From positions 2,203,501 through 2,267,500 of the forward strand of contig NZ_CP056783.1 of assembly GCF_023278045.1 (NCBI RefSeq): a stretch of DNA of 64,000 nucleotides, given 5' to 3'. Origin of the DNA: Flavobacterium sp. K5-23. Lineage in GTDB: Bacteria > Bacteroidota > Bacteroidia > Flavobacteriales > Flavobacteriaceae. Below, in pieces: positions 50,999 to 59,609 of this stretch. The notes beneath the pieces are model-generated. The model ran no database searches. It was given only the letters and a program-made list of their open reading frames with translations, and was not told the origin of the DNA. The translations under genes were made by a program, and so were the position numbers. Numbering within the stretch: position 1 is the first letter of the stretch; every line of letters begins with the position of its first letter.

Positions 50999-53023
50999 TT
51001 ATTTACCTGAATTGAAAATGTCAATTATAACTGTACGGTTATAAGAACGTTCCTCAGGAAATTTGTTTTTAAAAGGGGAGAAGTTCAAATCTTCACCATA
51101 ACCACTTATTTCAAATTTAACATCATTCCTTCCGGTTTTTGCCAAAGCATTTTTAATTATGTTTTTAACTTCATCAGCTCTGGATTGAGACAATTTTAAA
51201 TTATAATCATCATTTCCAATTATGTCAGCATGACCATGTATAATTACAGTTCCATCTTTAGGAATTTTGGGAGCGACAACATCCGTTAAGTATTTTTCGT
51301 AAATACTAATGGCTTTTGACTCATTGAATTCAAAAATGACGCTGTATCTTAGACCATCTTCTATTTTTGCTGGTTTCCAAGCTACAACGTGTGCTTTAGT
51401 TTCTTTACTAATAACTTTTCCGCTTTTAGATTGGCCTATCATTGTAATAGTATAGTCTCCTTCAGGACGATTTCCTAAAATTGATTGACTTGGTAAACTC
51501 ACGCTTTCTTGTGTATAAGGACCAAAAGATTGTGTTTTACCATTTTCATCCATAACTTGTATAGACCATACAGTGAAAGCCTCGTTAGCTCCTTTTGCAT
51601 CAACAACTACATAACTTGAAAGAGGCGCTTCTTTTAAAGCCACTGTCTCAGATGAATTATAAGTATCAGGACCACTTTGAAATTCTGCTAATAAAATAGG
51701 AGAACTACTTTCGATAGATACTCTTCTATTGCCTTCATTTAAAAGATCAAGTTCAAGCGTTCCACCTGCTTTCCCAGAAGGAATAGTTGGTTTTAACTGC
51801 CCTTTTGTATTAATTCTAGAAGGATTAATTTCGAATGTGTTTACCAAATATAATTTCACAGATTCGGCCATTTTCTTGCCGTCTTCTGAACCTTTTTCGG
51901 ATGAACCTACTAGTACAATAGTAGTAGAAGGATTTTTAGTCATACGATCTCCTAAGATGTTGATGACATTATAATACACATTCATTTGTCGTTCTGAACG
52001 ACCTGATTGGTTTATAGGAGTCACCATTTCCAGTTGGCTTTCACTAAAGGTTGAAACCTCTTCTTTTTTAAGAGTTTTGTAACGGTTTGGAATTTCAGTT
52101 GAACCAGTATTAAAATACACATAGTTACGAAGTGGAAACACTTCTCTTACGCGACGCTTTGTAGGGTCATTACTGGGAGCATTAACCGAAAATTGAACTT
52201 CTGTATCCGGAGATAAAACGTCTTCAGGCTTTTCAATTAAACTTCCTTGTCCAAATTTAAGCGCAACACCAGCTCTAACGGTAGAAATGTTCATTGTTTC
52301 TACAGAACGTGGGTTTTGTCCAAAATAGGGGTGAAACGACACAAACGGAGAAAGTGTAAATTGTGTTTTTTGATTTTGAGAAGAAAGAGGTATATCAAAT
52401 CCAGCTCCAATTTGCATTGAAATAACAGTTTTATTGACATCACTAAAATCTCCTTTTACTTCAGGGCTAACTGCCTGATTAGGAAAAGCAGGATTAACTC
52501 CAAGTTGGTAAGTGTACGACTGATCTTTTATAAAAGCTAATCGTGGACCACCAAACATATAGAAATTAGATTTGAAAGGAGCAAAACGTAAGCTTGGCTC
52601 AACAGTTATGTAGCTTATGTTTGTTGATAAATCTGCTGGACAGTCACAAGCTGTAGGAACCTGGTCAAATTTTCCTTTTCGATTATCATAACCTGCTTGA
52701 AACATAAATCCCCATCTTGAATCTTCTGGGTGAAATTCCACAAGAGGCGCAATAAATAGCCCAAAACCTTTTCCATCATGGAAAGTAGCCGGAGGTGTAA
52801 AATCGTTACTCAACTTGTTAGTTGAACCACCATAGATATTATAATTTGCTCCACCAGCAAGACCAAATCTCCAAGAAGGTTTAGAATATTGTAATTCTTG
52901 TGCTTGAAGTGAAGTTTGGAAATTTAACAACACCAATGGCAATAATATAAGAGTTTTAACTGGGAGATTATTTAGGGACCACGTTTTACGTGATCCCATT
53001 TTATTATTAGTTATTATTTTCAT
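50999..53023 (-). CDS. OmpA-family outer membrane protein
   Basis: The 674-residue protein has a signal peptide ending SLQAQ (about residue 42), an N-terminal outer-membrane beta-barrel-like domain (about 45-255), a middle beta-rich region, and a C-terminal OmpA peptidoglycan-binding domain (about 560-670) with GTVIIHGHADIIGNDDYNLK and LSQSRADEVKNII. It would anchor the outer membrane to peptidoglycan. It starts 11 bases after the stop of the multi-Ig ice-binding protein gene, so the two form an operon. Confidence 0.88.
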   Translation of the reverse strand: MKIITNNKMGSRKTWSLNNLPVKTLILLPLVLLNFQTSLQAQELQYSKPSWRFGLAGGANYNIYGGSTNKLSNDFTPPATFHDGKGFGLFIAPLVEFHPEDSRWGFMFQAGYDNRKGKFDQVPTACDCPADLSTNISYITVEPSLRFAPFKSNFYMFGGPRLAFIKDQSYTYQLGVNPAFPNQAVSPEVKGDFSDVNKTVISMQIGAGFDIPLSSQNQKTQFTLSPFVSFHPYFGQNPRSVETMNISTVRAGVALKFGQGSLIEKPEDVLSPDTEVQFSVNAPSNDPTKRRVREVFPLRNYVYFNTGSTEIPNRYKTLKKEEVSTFSESQLEMVTPINQSGRSERQMNVYYNVINILGDRMTKNPSTTIVLVGSSEKGSEDGKKMAESVKLYLVNTFEINPSRINTKGQLKPTIPSGKAGGTLELDLLNEGNRRVSIESSSPILLAEFQSGPDTYNSSETVALKEAPLSSYVVVDAKGANEAFTVWSIQVMDENGKTQSFGPYTQESVSLPSQSILGNRPEGDYTITMIGQSKSGKVISKETKAHVVAWKPAKIEDGLRYSVIFEFNESKAISIYEKYLTDVVAPKIPKDGTVIIHGHADIIGNDDYNLKLSQSRADEVKNIIKNALAKTGRNDVKFEISGYGEDLNFSPFKNKFPEERSYNRTVIIDIFNSGK

Positions 53024-53034
53024 TTGTTTTTGTT

Positions 53035-54723
53035 TTACGGTTTAGTGATAATATTAGTATGTGTCATTACTACAGCTCCATTTCTGGCAAGCATTCTACC
53101 TACAGCAGTAGAGTAAGCCCCCATTGTTACAGACTGTAATGCTAAAATATTACCTTTAAAAGAAGTATAGTCACCTATGGTAGCTGAACTACCTGTTTGC
53201 CAATACACATTTTTAGCTTGAGCACCACCAGTAAGGATTATGTTTCCACCAGCTCCACCTACAGTTGTAAAAGCAGACGCTACTTGAAAAATCCAAACAT
53301 CAGTTGAACTACCTGAAAGGGTTAAATCTCCATTTTGTACTAAAAGAGTAGATGTTGATTTATAAATACCGGCAACAAGTGTTTTTCCACCTTGATCTCC
53401 TGATACCGTAATTGGTGCAGAATAAGATGCTCCTTCGACAAAAAGGTAGGCATTAGTTAAATCTTGTTTAGCTTGTGTTAACATCGCAGGGATTCCTACT
53501 GGAGCTATATCATCAGAGGCATACATCGCTCCGTTTACAATAATTGCAGGTGGAAATCCAGTGATTGAAGAACGAACACCAGGGCTAATTCCAACATCCA
53601 TATTGCGTATTTCACTAAATCCAGCATTGTTACTTACTCCAACACCTGATAAAATTCCAAATCTTTCAGCCGAACCAAGATTTACAACAGAACCTACAAT
53701 AACTGCGTTAGTATTAAATTCCCAAACATATTCATTAGCTAAAGAAATACCTGTTCCGCTTTTTGCCGCATTTGTAATTGTTGCTTTATAAGTAGTATTT
53801 GGTGAAAGCGCACTTGAAGGAGTGAAAAAAGCGGTATCTCCAGCAAGATTATGGGTAACTGACCCTAAAACTGTATTAGTTCCTGCTTTTAAAGTAAATG
53901 TTGTAGTATTTAATGTCAATAAATCCATTGGCATACTAAATGTTACGCTTACTACTTTATTTGTCGCTACGTTAGTCGCATTATCCAAAGGATTTGTACT
54001 TACAACTTTAGGTGCTATTGTGGATCCTGTTTTAAATGTCCATATAAAAGGACTAGTTAAAGTTGTTCCCTGAACATTTTTAGCTCCTGAAATTGTAGCT
54101 GTATAATCAGTATTTGCAGTAAAAGGAGTTGAAGGCGTGAAAAAAGCCGTTGTACCATTGTATGAAACGGTTCCTGTTACTGTTGTTGTACCTTGTTTTA
54201 GTGTAAAGTTAGAATTGTTAATAGTAGATTGATTCATTGGCATATTAAATACCGCTGATACAACCTTGTTAAGGAATACATCAGTAGAATTATTTGCAGG
54301 ATCTGTAGAAGCTACCATAGGTGTTAATGTTCCACCAGTGCTAAAGGTCCATATAAAATTTTCTTGTATTGCATTACCAGAAAGGTCTTTAACAGAAGTG
54401 TTGATTTTAGCAGTATAAGTAGTGTTAGCAGCGAGTGAACCATTAGGTGTAAAAGTTGCAGTTGCTCCTGAAACTGAAATTGTCCCAACTACTTGATTTG
54501 TACCTTGTAAAGTAAATGAAGATTGTGTAACAGTAGCTGCATTTATTTCTTTGTTAAACGTTACTGATATTACCCTGTCTAAAGGAACATTAATAGTACC
54601 ATTTGCTGGACTGGTAATTGTTACAGTAGGGCATATACCAATGGTTTCAACGAAATCATCCTTTGCACATCCCGTCATTAATGCAATAAATAGTATTGCA
54701 ATGGTAGATAATAGATTTTTCAT
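53035..54723 (-). CDS. DUF3494 ice-binding-type lipoprotein with three SbsA Ig-like domains
   Basis: The 562-residue protein has a lipobox LMTGC (Cys19). Three tandem SbsA-type Ig-like domains follow (about residues 30-130, 133-235 and 238-340), each with the pattern TNP..ATNV..NKVVSVTF and ending in a WTF or WEF strand. The C-terminal DUF3494 domain (about 345-562) shows LGSAERFGILSG, DVGISPG, GGKTLVAGIYKS and VWIFQVAS. It should be displayed on the cell surface, where the Ig domains may act as a stalk holding the ice-binding solenoid away from the membrane. It is the first gene of an operon with the OmpA-family gene. Confidence 0.88.
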   Translation of the reverse strand: MKNLLSTIAILFIALMTGCAKDDFVETIGICPTVTITSPANGTINVPLDRVISVTFNKEINAATVTQSSFTLQGTNQVVGTISVSGATATFTPNGSLAANTTYTAKINTSVKDLSGNAIQENFIWTFSTGGTLTPMVASTDPANNSTDVFLNKVVSAVFNMPMNQSTINNSNFTLKQGTTTVTGTVSYNGTTAFFTPSTPFTANTDYTATISGAKNVQGTTLTSPFIWTFKTGSTIAPKVVSTNPLDNATNVATNKVVSVTFSMPMDLLTLNTTTFTLKAGTNTVLGSVTHNLAGDTAFFTPSSALSPNTTYKATITNAAKSGTGISLANEYVWEFNTNAVIVGSVVNLGSAERFGILSGVGVSNNAGFSEIRNMDVGISPGVRSSITGFPPAIIVNGAMYASDDIAPVGIPAMLTQAKQDLTNAYLFVEGASYSAPITVSGDQGGKTLVAGIYKSTSTLLVQNGDLTLSGSSTDVWIFQVASAFTTVGGAGGNIILTGGAQAKNVYWQTGSSATIGDYTSFKGNILALQSVTMGAYSTAVGRMLARNGAVVMTHTNIITKP

Positions 54724-55075
54724 TTTTATTTTATTTTTGGAGTTAAATTATTTTAGTACAAAGATGAGTTTGAGATTGCTTTAAAGTATTATACAATTTT
54801 AGGGGAGAGTTGTATTATTCACACATTTTAAATAATAAATGCCTTTAAAATGAATTATACTTTGTGTTTTTTTAATAATTATATAAAATGTGTAATTATG
54901 ATTTAGTAGGAGTAAGTACCATTTTTCCAAATAATTATTTTGGTATAAACAAAAAAAAACCGAGGTTTTGAATCCCCGATTTTCTTTAAAAAAAACTAAC
55001 CACAGTTTTTTGAATATTTATGAAAGCTATTGGCGCTATTTATTGATTTATAGAAAGCGGCACTTAAACCTTAAG
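54724..55075. other. Intergenic region with a probable terminator
   Basis: No gene is seen. On the minus strand, AAATCGGGG and CCTCGGTTT (54952-54985) form a G-U containing hairpin followed by T residues, probably ending the transcript of the YtxH gene. The remainder is AT-rich and should hold the promoter of the ice-binding/OmpA operon. Confidence 0.5.
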
Positions 55076-55321
55076 TTATTTATTTAAGGAGCTTAACTTT
55101 GTCACTCCTTCTTTAATCAAATCTTTTTCATCTTGCCAAATGTTTTCTTGTCTTTTTATCATCGATTCAAATTTTTCTTTCATTTCATCGACAAGATCAT
55201 TGCTCTTAGACATAATTTTTTTTCTGGTTTTCAATCCTTTATTTGGGGCAAACAAGATTCCAGCTATTGCTCCAACAGCTAGTCCACTTAATACTCCTAA
55301 TACTATTTTACTTGAACTCAT
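55076..55321 (-). CDS. YtxH-domain small membrane protein
   Basis: The 81-residue protein matches the YtxH family: one glycine-rich membrane helix (VLGVLSGLAVGAIAGILFAP), the NKGLKTRKKI segment, and an amphipathic helix (DLVDEMKEKFESMIKRQENI). YtxH proteins are general-stress proteins of uncertain function in Bacillus and others. It is next to genes for other small stress-type proteins on the same strand, and lies 18 bases downstream of the 50-residue membrane peptide. Confidence 0.85.
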   Translation of the reverse strand: MSSSKIVLGVLSGLAVGAIAGILFAPNKGLKTRKKIMSKSNDLVDEMKEKFESMIKRQENIWQDEKDLIKEGVTKLSSLNK

Positions 55322-55339
55322 AATTTTGATATTTAATGA

Positions 55340-55492
55340 TTATAATTTTTTTCCTTGAATAAGTCTTAATAATACGGCGATAATTGCGATTACAAGAAGG
55401 ATATGGATAATAGATCCTAAGTTATAGGCAAAGAAACCTAATGCCCAAAAAAAGACTAAAATAACTGCGATAGTGTAAAGTAGATTGCTCAT
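55340..55492 (-). CDS. Lmo0937-family membrane peptide, 50 residues
   Basis: On the minus strand an ATG at 55492 opens a 50-residue frame ending in TAA at 55340-55342. It reads MSNLLYTIAVILVFFWALG and continues through AYNLGSIIHILLVIAIIAVL to the end RLIQGKKL. It has two membrane helices and matches the conserved small lmo0937-type family. Peptides of this family lie next to stress genes in many bacteria. It sits between the YtxH gene (18-base gap) and the coiled-coil lipoprotein gene. Confidence 0.85.
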   Translation of the reverse strand: MSNLLYTIAVILVFFWALGFFAYNLGSIIHILLVIAIIAVLLRLIQGKKL

Positions 55493-55615
55493 AATAATTA
55501 GTTTTAAAAGTTAAAAAAAACAAATAAGAAAGAGATATATTTTATAGGTTAGTTCTGAACATTTTTTAGCGTAATAGATTTCAGGCTGTATTGCAAATGA
55601 AATGGCAATTGGTAA

Positions 55616-56059
55616 TTATTTTTTATTATCAACCGTAAAATCTTTTAATGCATTTCCTAGTTCATTCATATCGTGATTGAATTCATTTTTAAAAGATTTC
55701 CAATCATTGGAAGCATCGTTTTTATATGTATCCATTTTTGATTTTAAATCCTTGTTTTTTTGTTCTAAGACTTCAATCTTTTCATTGTAATTTGCATCGA
55801 TTGATTTCCCCGTTTTTTTAAGATTCAATTTTAATTCTGCGATGCGAATTTTATTTATATTGATTACTGAATCAGTGTCCTTCTCGAAAGTTTTCCATTC
55901 TTCGGCACTTGCCTCTTTTTTCACTTCCACCAAATTGTCTTTTGCTTCTTCTACCTTTAGTTCAGCTTCAATTTCTTCTTTTGTTGAAGACTTACAGCCT
56001 GTTAATCCAGTTCCTGCAATAAGCAAAGTAAATACTAGCGAATAAATTGTCTTTTTCAT
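55616..56059 (-). CDS. Coiled-coil lipoprotein
   Basis: The 147-residue protein has a lipobox LTGC (Cys22) followed by a highly charged, almost wholly helical mature part (EEIEAELKVEEAKDNLVEVK, NEKIEVLEQKNKDLKSKM) with an acidic-basic pattern typical of coiled coils. It is similar to small stress-associated lipoproteins encoded with YtxH and CsbD genes in Bacteroidota. It may be a periplasmic spacer or bind the cell envelope; this is inference. Confidence 0.7.
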   Translation of the reverse strand: MKKTIYSLVFTLLIAGTGLTGCKSSTKEEIEAELKVEEAKDNLVEVKKEASAEEWKTFEKDTDSVININKIRIAELKLNLKKTGKSIDANYNEKIEVLEQKNKDLKSKMDTYKNDASNDWKSFKNEFNHDMNELGNALKDFTVDNKK

Positions 56060-56118
56060 TTTGTGGATTTTATTTATGATTTATTTTTAAAAATTTGATT
56101 TTGTATTTTAAATTCAAA

Positions 56119-56304
56119 TTAAAGCCCTTCAATTATTAGATTTAACTCTTCTTTTGTTTTACCAAGTATTTTTTGAAGGTTCTCCATCATTTCTTCTTTC
56201 TTTCCTTTTACAAATAGCAAATCATTTTCATTTAAAGCAGCAAACTTTTGTTTTAGTTTTCTCTTTTGTTCATCCCAGTTTTCATTTATTTTTGCTTTAT
56301 TCAT
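56119..56304 (-). CDS. CsbD-like general stress protein
   Basis: The 61-residue protein resembles the CsbD family: NENWDEQKRKLKQKFAALNE near the start and LQKILGKTKEELNLII at the end. CsbD proteins are small, hydrophilic, helical stress proteins; in Bacillus they are made under sigma-B control. It lies among YtxH-type and lipoprotein genes. The function of CsbD proteins is unknown. Confidence 0.75.
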   Translation of the reverse strand: MNKAKINENWDEQKRKLKQKFAALNENDLLFVKGKKEEMMENLQKILGKTKEELNLIIEGL

Positions 56305-56542
56305 TACATTGAATTTTTATTGTGAAAGTGTTTTTACAATAATACAAAGGTGATATGATTAGTGATGAAAAGTGTTATATAACTATTGGGAGAATTTATA
56401 TTATTTACATATTTAAATATTTGGTTGAATATTATATTGCCTTTAATGCATTGTAATTAGTTTGTTCTAAATATATAGTTTATGCCCAATTTGTAATCAT
56501 AGGGTTGCTTAAGGCAAAAGGATATTTGAGATCATTTATGTT

Positions 56543-56764
56543 CTATGCTTTTTTACCAGTACTTCGTGCTACTAATATAATTCCTCCAGCGATTATTATT
56601 AAACCAATAATGGGTGTCCATTGCACAGGATGATTTACTTCTTGGTTTATTTTTATAGGACCTATTTCGACTAGTTTTTCAGTAGTTACATAATTGAAAC
56701 CAGTGTAGATTGTCATTATTATTCCTATTATAATTAATACTATTCCAATAGATTTTGTTTTCAT
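56543..56764 (-). CDS. Small membrane protein, 73 residues
   Basis: Two hydrophobic helices (SIGIVLIIIGIIMTIYTGF and TPIIGLIIIAGGIILVAR) flank a short polar loop (TTEKLVEIGPIKINQEVNHP). Homologous two-helix proteins in Bacteroidota have no known function. It is transcribed with neighbouring small stress-type genes, 26 bases after the gene at 56791-57171. Confidence 0.7.
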   Translation of the reverse strand: MKTKSIGIVLIIIGIIMTIYTGFNYVTTEKLVEIGPIKINQEVNHPVQWTPIIGLIIIAGGIILVARSTGKKA

Positions 56765-56790
56765 TTTATTGTTTTTTTTTATATAAATTA

Positions 56791-57171
56791 TTATGTTGAT
56801 TTGTAGAGTTTTACGAAGTCGTATTTTTGATTTTCGTTCATTTTTTCTGTGTTTTTAAATTCTACTTTTATTTTCACAAAACGTTCATCTTCACTTAAGA
56901 CATCAAACAGTTCTATTTTTGCATTATTAGGTCCAAAAAGAATGACTAGTTTATAATCTTTAATTATTTCACTTATCTTGTTATAATAAGTTATAAGGAG
57001 TTGTTGATCTATTGTGCGAATAAAATTTTCAGGCCATATCAAATTTTGTCCATTTTCATTAAGTATGAATTTTGATTCTATGGTGTTTATAACAAATTTA
57101 TTTGATGTAAACTCCATTAGGTATGCTATAGAATGATCCATCCAAATCCCTAGTTTTTTTGTTGCTTTCAT
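56791..57171 (-). CDS. Hypothetical protein, possibly of the eRF1-like/host-attachment fold
   Basis: The 126-residue protein starts MKATKKLGIWMDHSIAYLME and contains ISEIIKDYKLVILFGPNNAK, the pattern of a Rossmann-like domain seen in bacterial proteins related to peptide chain release factor eRF1 domains (the opening W-D and the ILFGP segment). No catalytic residues are assigned. It may be a ribosome-related stress factor, but the family assignment is my inference from pattern only. It is upstream of the two-helix membrane protein gene. Confidence 0.55.
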   Translation of the reverse strand: MKATKKLGIWMDHSIAYLMEFTSNKFVINTIESKFILNENGQNLIWPENFIRTIDQQLLITYYNKISEIIKDYKLVILFGPNNAKIELFDVLSEDERFVKIKVEFKNTEKMNENQKYDFVKLYKST

Positions 57172-57337
57172 AATTTGTGTTTTTAATAATGAAATTTTTT
57201 ATTTTCATTATTGTATTTCTAAAAAATTAAAGATCAGGATGTTTGTTGTGTAATGTGTTATATAAAATTAGTGATAAGTTATAATATTCACTTGTTTTTA
57301 CGAATAAATTTTGAATGCAGGTTAAATTTGGAACAAA

Positions 57338-57365
57338 AAAAAGGCAGTCTATAAAAGACTGCCTC
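57338..57365 (-). terminator. Terminator after the L,D-transpeptidase gene
   Basis: On the minus strand GGCAGTCT and AGACTGCC form a perfect 8-bp stem around a TTTAT loop, followed by a run of T residues. It lies about 20 bases beyond the stop. Confidence 0.9.
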
Positions 57366-57386
57366 CCCCCAACCAAAAAATAAATA

Positions 57387-59030
57387 TTATAAATCTTCAA
57401 AAATTTCGTTTGCCAATTGTTTATCTAAATTATAGATGTCATTTCTAAAATTTAATTGACCTGCACTATCCACCCAAGAGGTGAAATAAACTATGTATAC
57501 CGGTATTGATGGCTTAATTTTTATTCCATATTCTTCATTCGTTTTTAGAATAGTATCTAATTTTTCTAAATTATAAGTTTTATTCTTTCGAAGGATATGC
57601 AATGCTAATTTTTTTGGATTTTCAACTCTGATGCATCCGTGGCTAAAAGCTCGTTTATTTTGTCCAAACAGACTCTTTGAAGGTGTGTCGTGCAAATAAA
57701 TACTATAACTATTAGGGAATAAAAATTTCATTTTTCCTAATGCATTATCCATTCCTGGTTTTTGTCGGATTCTAAAAGGAACATTTTTTTCGTATTCATT
57801 CCAGTTGATTGTTGAAGGATCTATGACTTCTTTGCCAGAAAGGATTTCCATATTATTTGTGGCCAAATAATCAGGATTCTTTATCATATGTGGCACTATT
57901 TCATTCTTTATGATACTATTGGGGATATTCCAATACGGATTAAGGATGATACTCGAAATGTTTCCTTTGAAAATATTCGTTTGATTTACATCTTTACCAA
58001 CCACAACATTTGTTGACCAAACTAACTTGTTGTTTTCGATAATATGCAGTCTGTATTCTGGAATATTGACAAGTAGGTATTCGTTTTCCATCTCTACCGG
58101 AACCCATCTTAAGCGCTCCAGATTCAACATCATTTGTTTAATTCTATATTCAACAGGCCTGTTTATCTCGGTAATGGTTTTATCGTTTAATTTTCCATCC
58201 TCATTCAATCCCATACGGTGTTGGAAATTGGCAACCGCTTTGGCTAATTGATCGGTAAAAACAATCGTTTTATCATTAAATTTTAAGTCTCCTGTTAAGA
58301 ATAGATTATGTTTTACAGCTATTAAACACGAATCACTTTCAGTTGTAATTATTATTTTTTTTGTGGTAACTACTTTATGAAAGCCTCCTTTTTTATCAAT
58401 TCCTCGGTATTCTTTTAATTTTTGCTTTAGCGTTTTATAATACTTATTTACTGGTTCCAGGACGGTTTCTCCTTTATTTAAAGTAACCAAAGAATCAAGT
58501 AGTTTTTGATAATTTTTCTTTTTTCTAGGTATAAACCACTCCAGTCCGTGAGTATTTTTTGTGATTCCCCCATACACCTTATGGGAATACCTAAAAAAAG
58601 TGGTTGTTAGTAAAAATTCCAATTCTCTTACGTTTTTTTCAGTGGCTAGAGAAGAATTACGGTCTTTTGAAAAAAGACTGATTAGGGAGTCTAATTTTTT
58701 GTTTTTAAAACTAGGGTCATTAAAATCAGCATTGTAATTTTGAATTTTATTGTTGAAAATTGGTGCTGCCGCTTTTATTCCTTTTTCATTGAACCAAGCA
58801 TATTGATAATCCCTACTTTTATAAAATTGATTTACCTCATTTATAATAGAGTCACTTTCAGGAAATGTATTAAAATAGGAATTTATTGAATCTTGTTCTA
58901 TAATTAAATTAGTATAATTTATAGTTTCTTTAGGTTCCTTTTTTTTACATCCCAATATTGTTATGGCAATAAATAAAAAAATAAATATTTTGTTTATGAA
59001 TGTATTTGAAAATATTCGAATGAATCTCAT
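57387..59030 (-). CDS. L,D-transpeptidase (YcbB-like) lipoprotein
   Basis: The 547-residue protein has a lipobox ILGC (Cys28) and a peptidoglycan-binding-like domain (about residues 245-290). The C-terminal YkuD catalytic domain (about 310-505) has the active-site motif SHGCIRV with His464 and Cys466. The long N-terminal part and the LNLERLRWVP link segment match the YcbB/LdtD form. It would form 3-3 cross-links in peptidoglycan or attach proteins to it, which is often part of an envelope-stress response. It lies just upstream of the small stress-type genes. Confidence 0.92.
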   Translation of the reverse strand: MRFIRIFSNTFINKIFIFLFIAITILGCKKKEPKETINYTNLIIEQDSINSYFNTFPESDSIINEVNQFYKSRDYQYAWFNEKGIKAAAPIFNNKIQNYNADFNDPSFKNKKLDSLISLFSKDRNSSLATEKNVRELEFLLTTTFFRYSHKVYGGITKNTHGLEWFIPRKKKNYQKLLDSLVTLNKGETVLEPVNKYYKTLKQKLKEYRGIDKKGGFHKVVTTKKIIITTESDSCLIAVKHNLFLTGDLKFNDKTIVFTDQLAKAVANFQHRMGLNEDGKLNDKTITEINRPVEYRIKQMMLNLERLRWVPVEMENEYLLVNIPEYRLHIIENNKLVWSTNVVVGKDVNQTNIFKGNISSIILNPYWNIPNSIIKNEIVPHMIKNPDYLATNNMEILSGKEVIDPSTINWNEYEKNVPFRIRQKPGMDNALGKMKFLFPNSYSIYLHDTPSKSLFGQNKRAFSHGCIRVENPKKLALHILRKNKTYNLEKLDTILKTNEEYGIKIKPSIPVYIVYFTSWVDSAGQLNFRNDIYNLDKQLANEIFEDL

Positions 59031-59205
59031 AATTATACTATATTAGACAAAAAGACATTTTTTACAAAATGTTTATGTAGAACAAGAGGAGAAAATATAT
59101 TTTCGAATATAGAAAATTATATTTTGATATAAAGTGAAAAAGCTACATTTTGTTTTACTTCCTTTAACACTCATTAAACAATACTAGATTCCAATAATGA
59201 TTTAC

Positions 59206-59400
59206 TTATGATTCGTCTTTTGTTGTACGCACAAGGCTGATGCCCGATGTGAAGAAGACAATACCAAGAATTCCATAAATGATTAGTTTTTTTATATCCT
59301 CTGTATTACCTGTTGTATTCGTTAAAACTACTGCTGTGTATATAAGTCCTCCTATTCCTAGGGCTGTGAGCAAAGCTCCAAAGATTCTTTTTAAGTTCAT
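59206..59400 (-). CDS. Small membrane protein, 64 residues
   Basis: The open frame extends to 59493, but the ATG at 59400 (MNLKRIFGALLTALGIGG) is the likely start, since the upstream part has no clear coding pattern. Two membrane helices (ALLTALGIGGLIYTAVVLT and LIIYGILGIVFFTSGISLV) are separated by a polar loop. It is similar in size and layout to other small stress-type membrane proteins in the region. Function is unknown. Confidence 0.7.
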   Translation of the reverse strand: MNLKRIFGALLTALGIGGLIYTAVVLTNTTGNTEDIKKLIIYGILGIVFFTSGISLVRTTKDES

Positions 59401-59556
59401 AATATTATATTTTAAATATTTGTTGTTGATGAAGGTTTTGTATTTCATCCAGTTAATCCATACAAAGTTGCGTAAGTTTGTTTTATAAAGCATTACACAA
59501 TTTTACTTAAGAGTTACATCATTCACACTTTTTTCCCAAGTGACTTTTAGACAATA

Positions 59557-59586
59557 AAAAAGAGGCATTCTTCCGAATGCCTCTTA
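59557..59586 (-). terminator. Terminator after ice-binding protein gene 3
   Basis: AGAGGCATTC and GAATGCCTCT form a perfect 10-bp stem, with T residues on the minus strand. It lies 24 bases beyond the stop at 59610. Confidence 0.9.
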
Positions 59587-59609
59587 ATATTTATATAGAT
59601 TACTGTATA

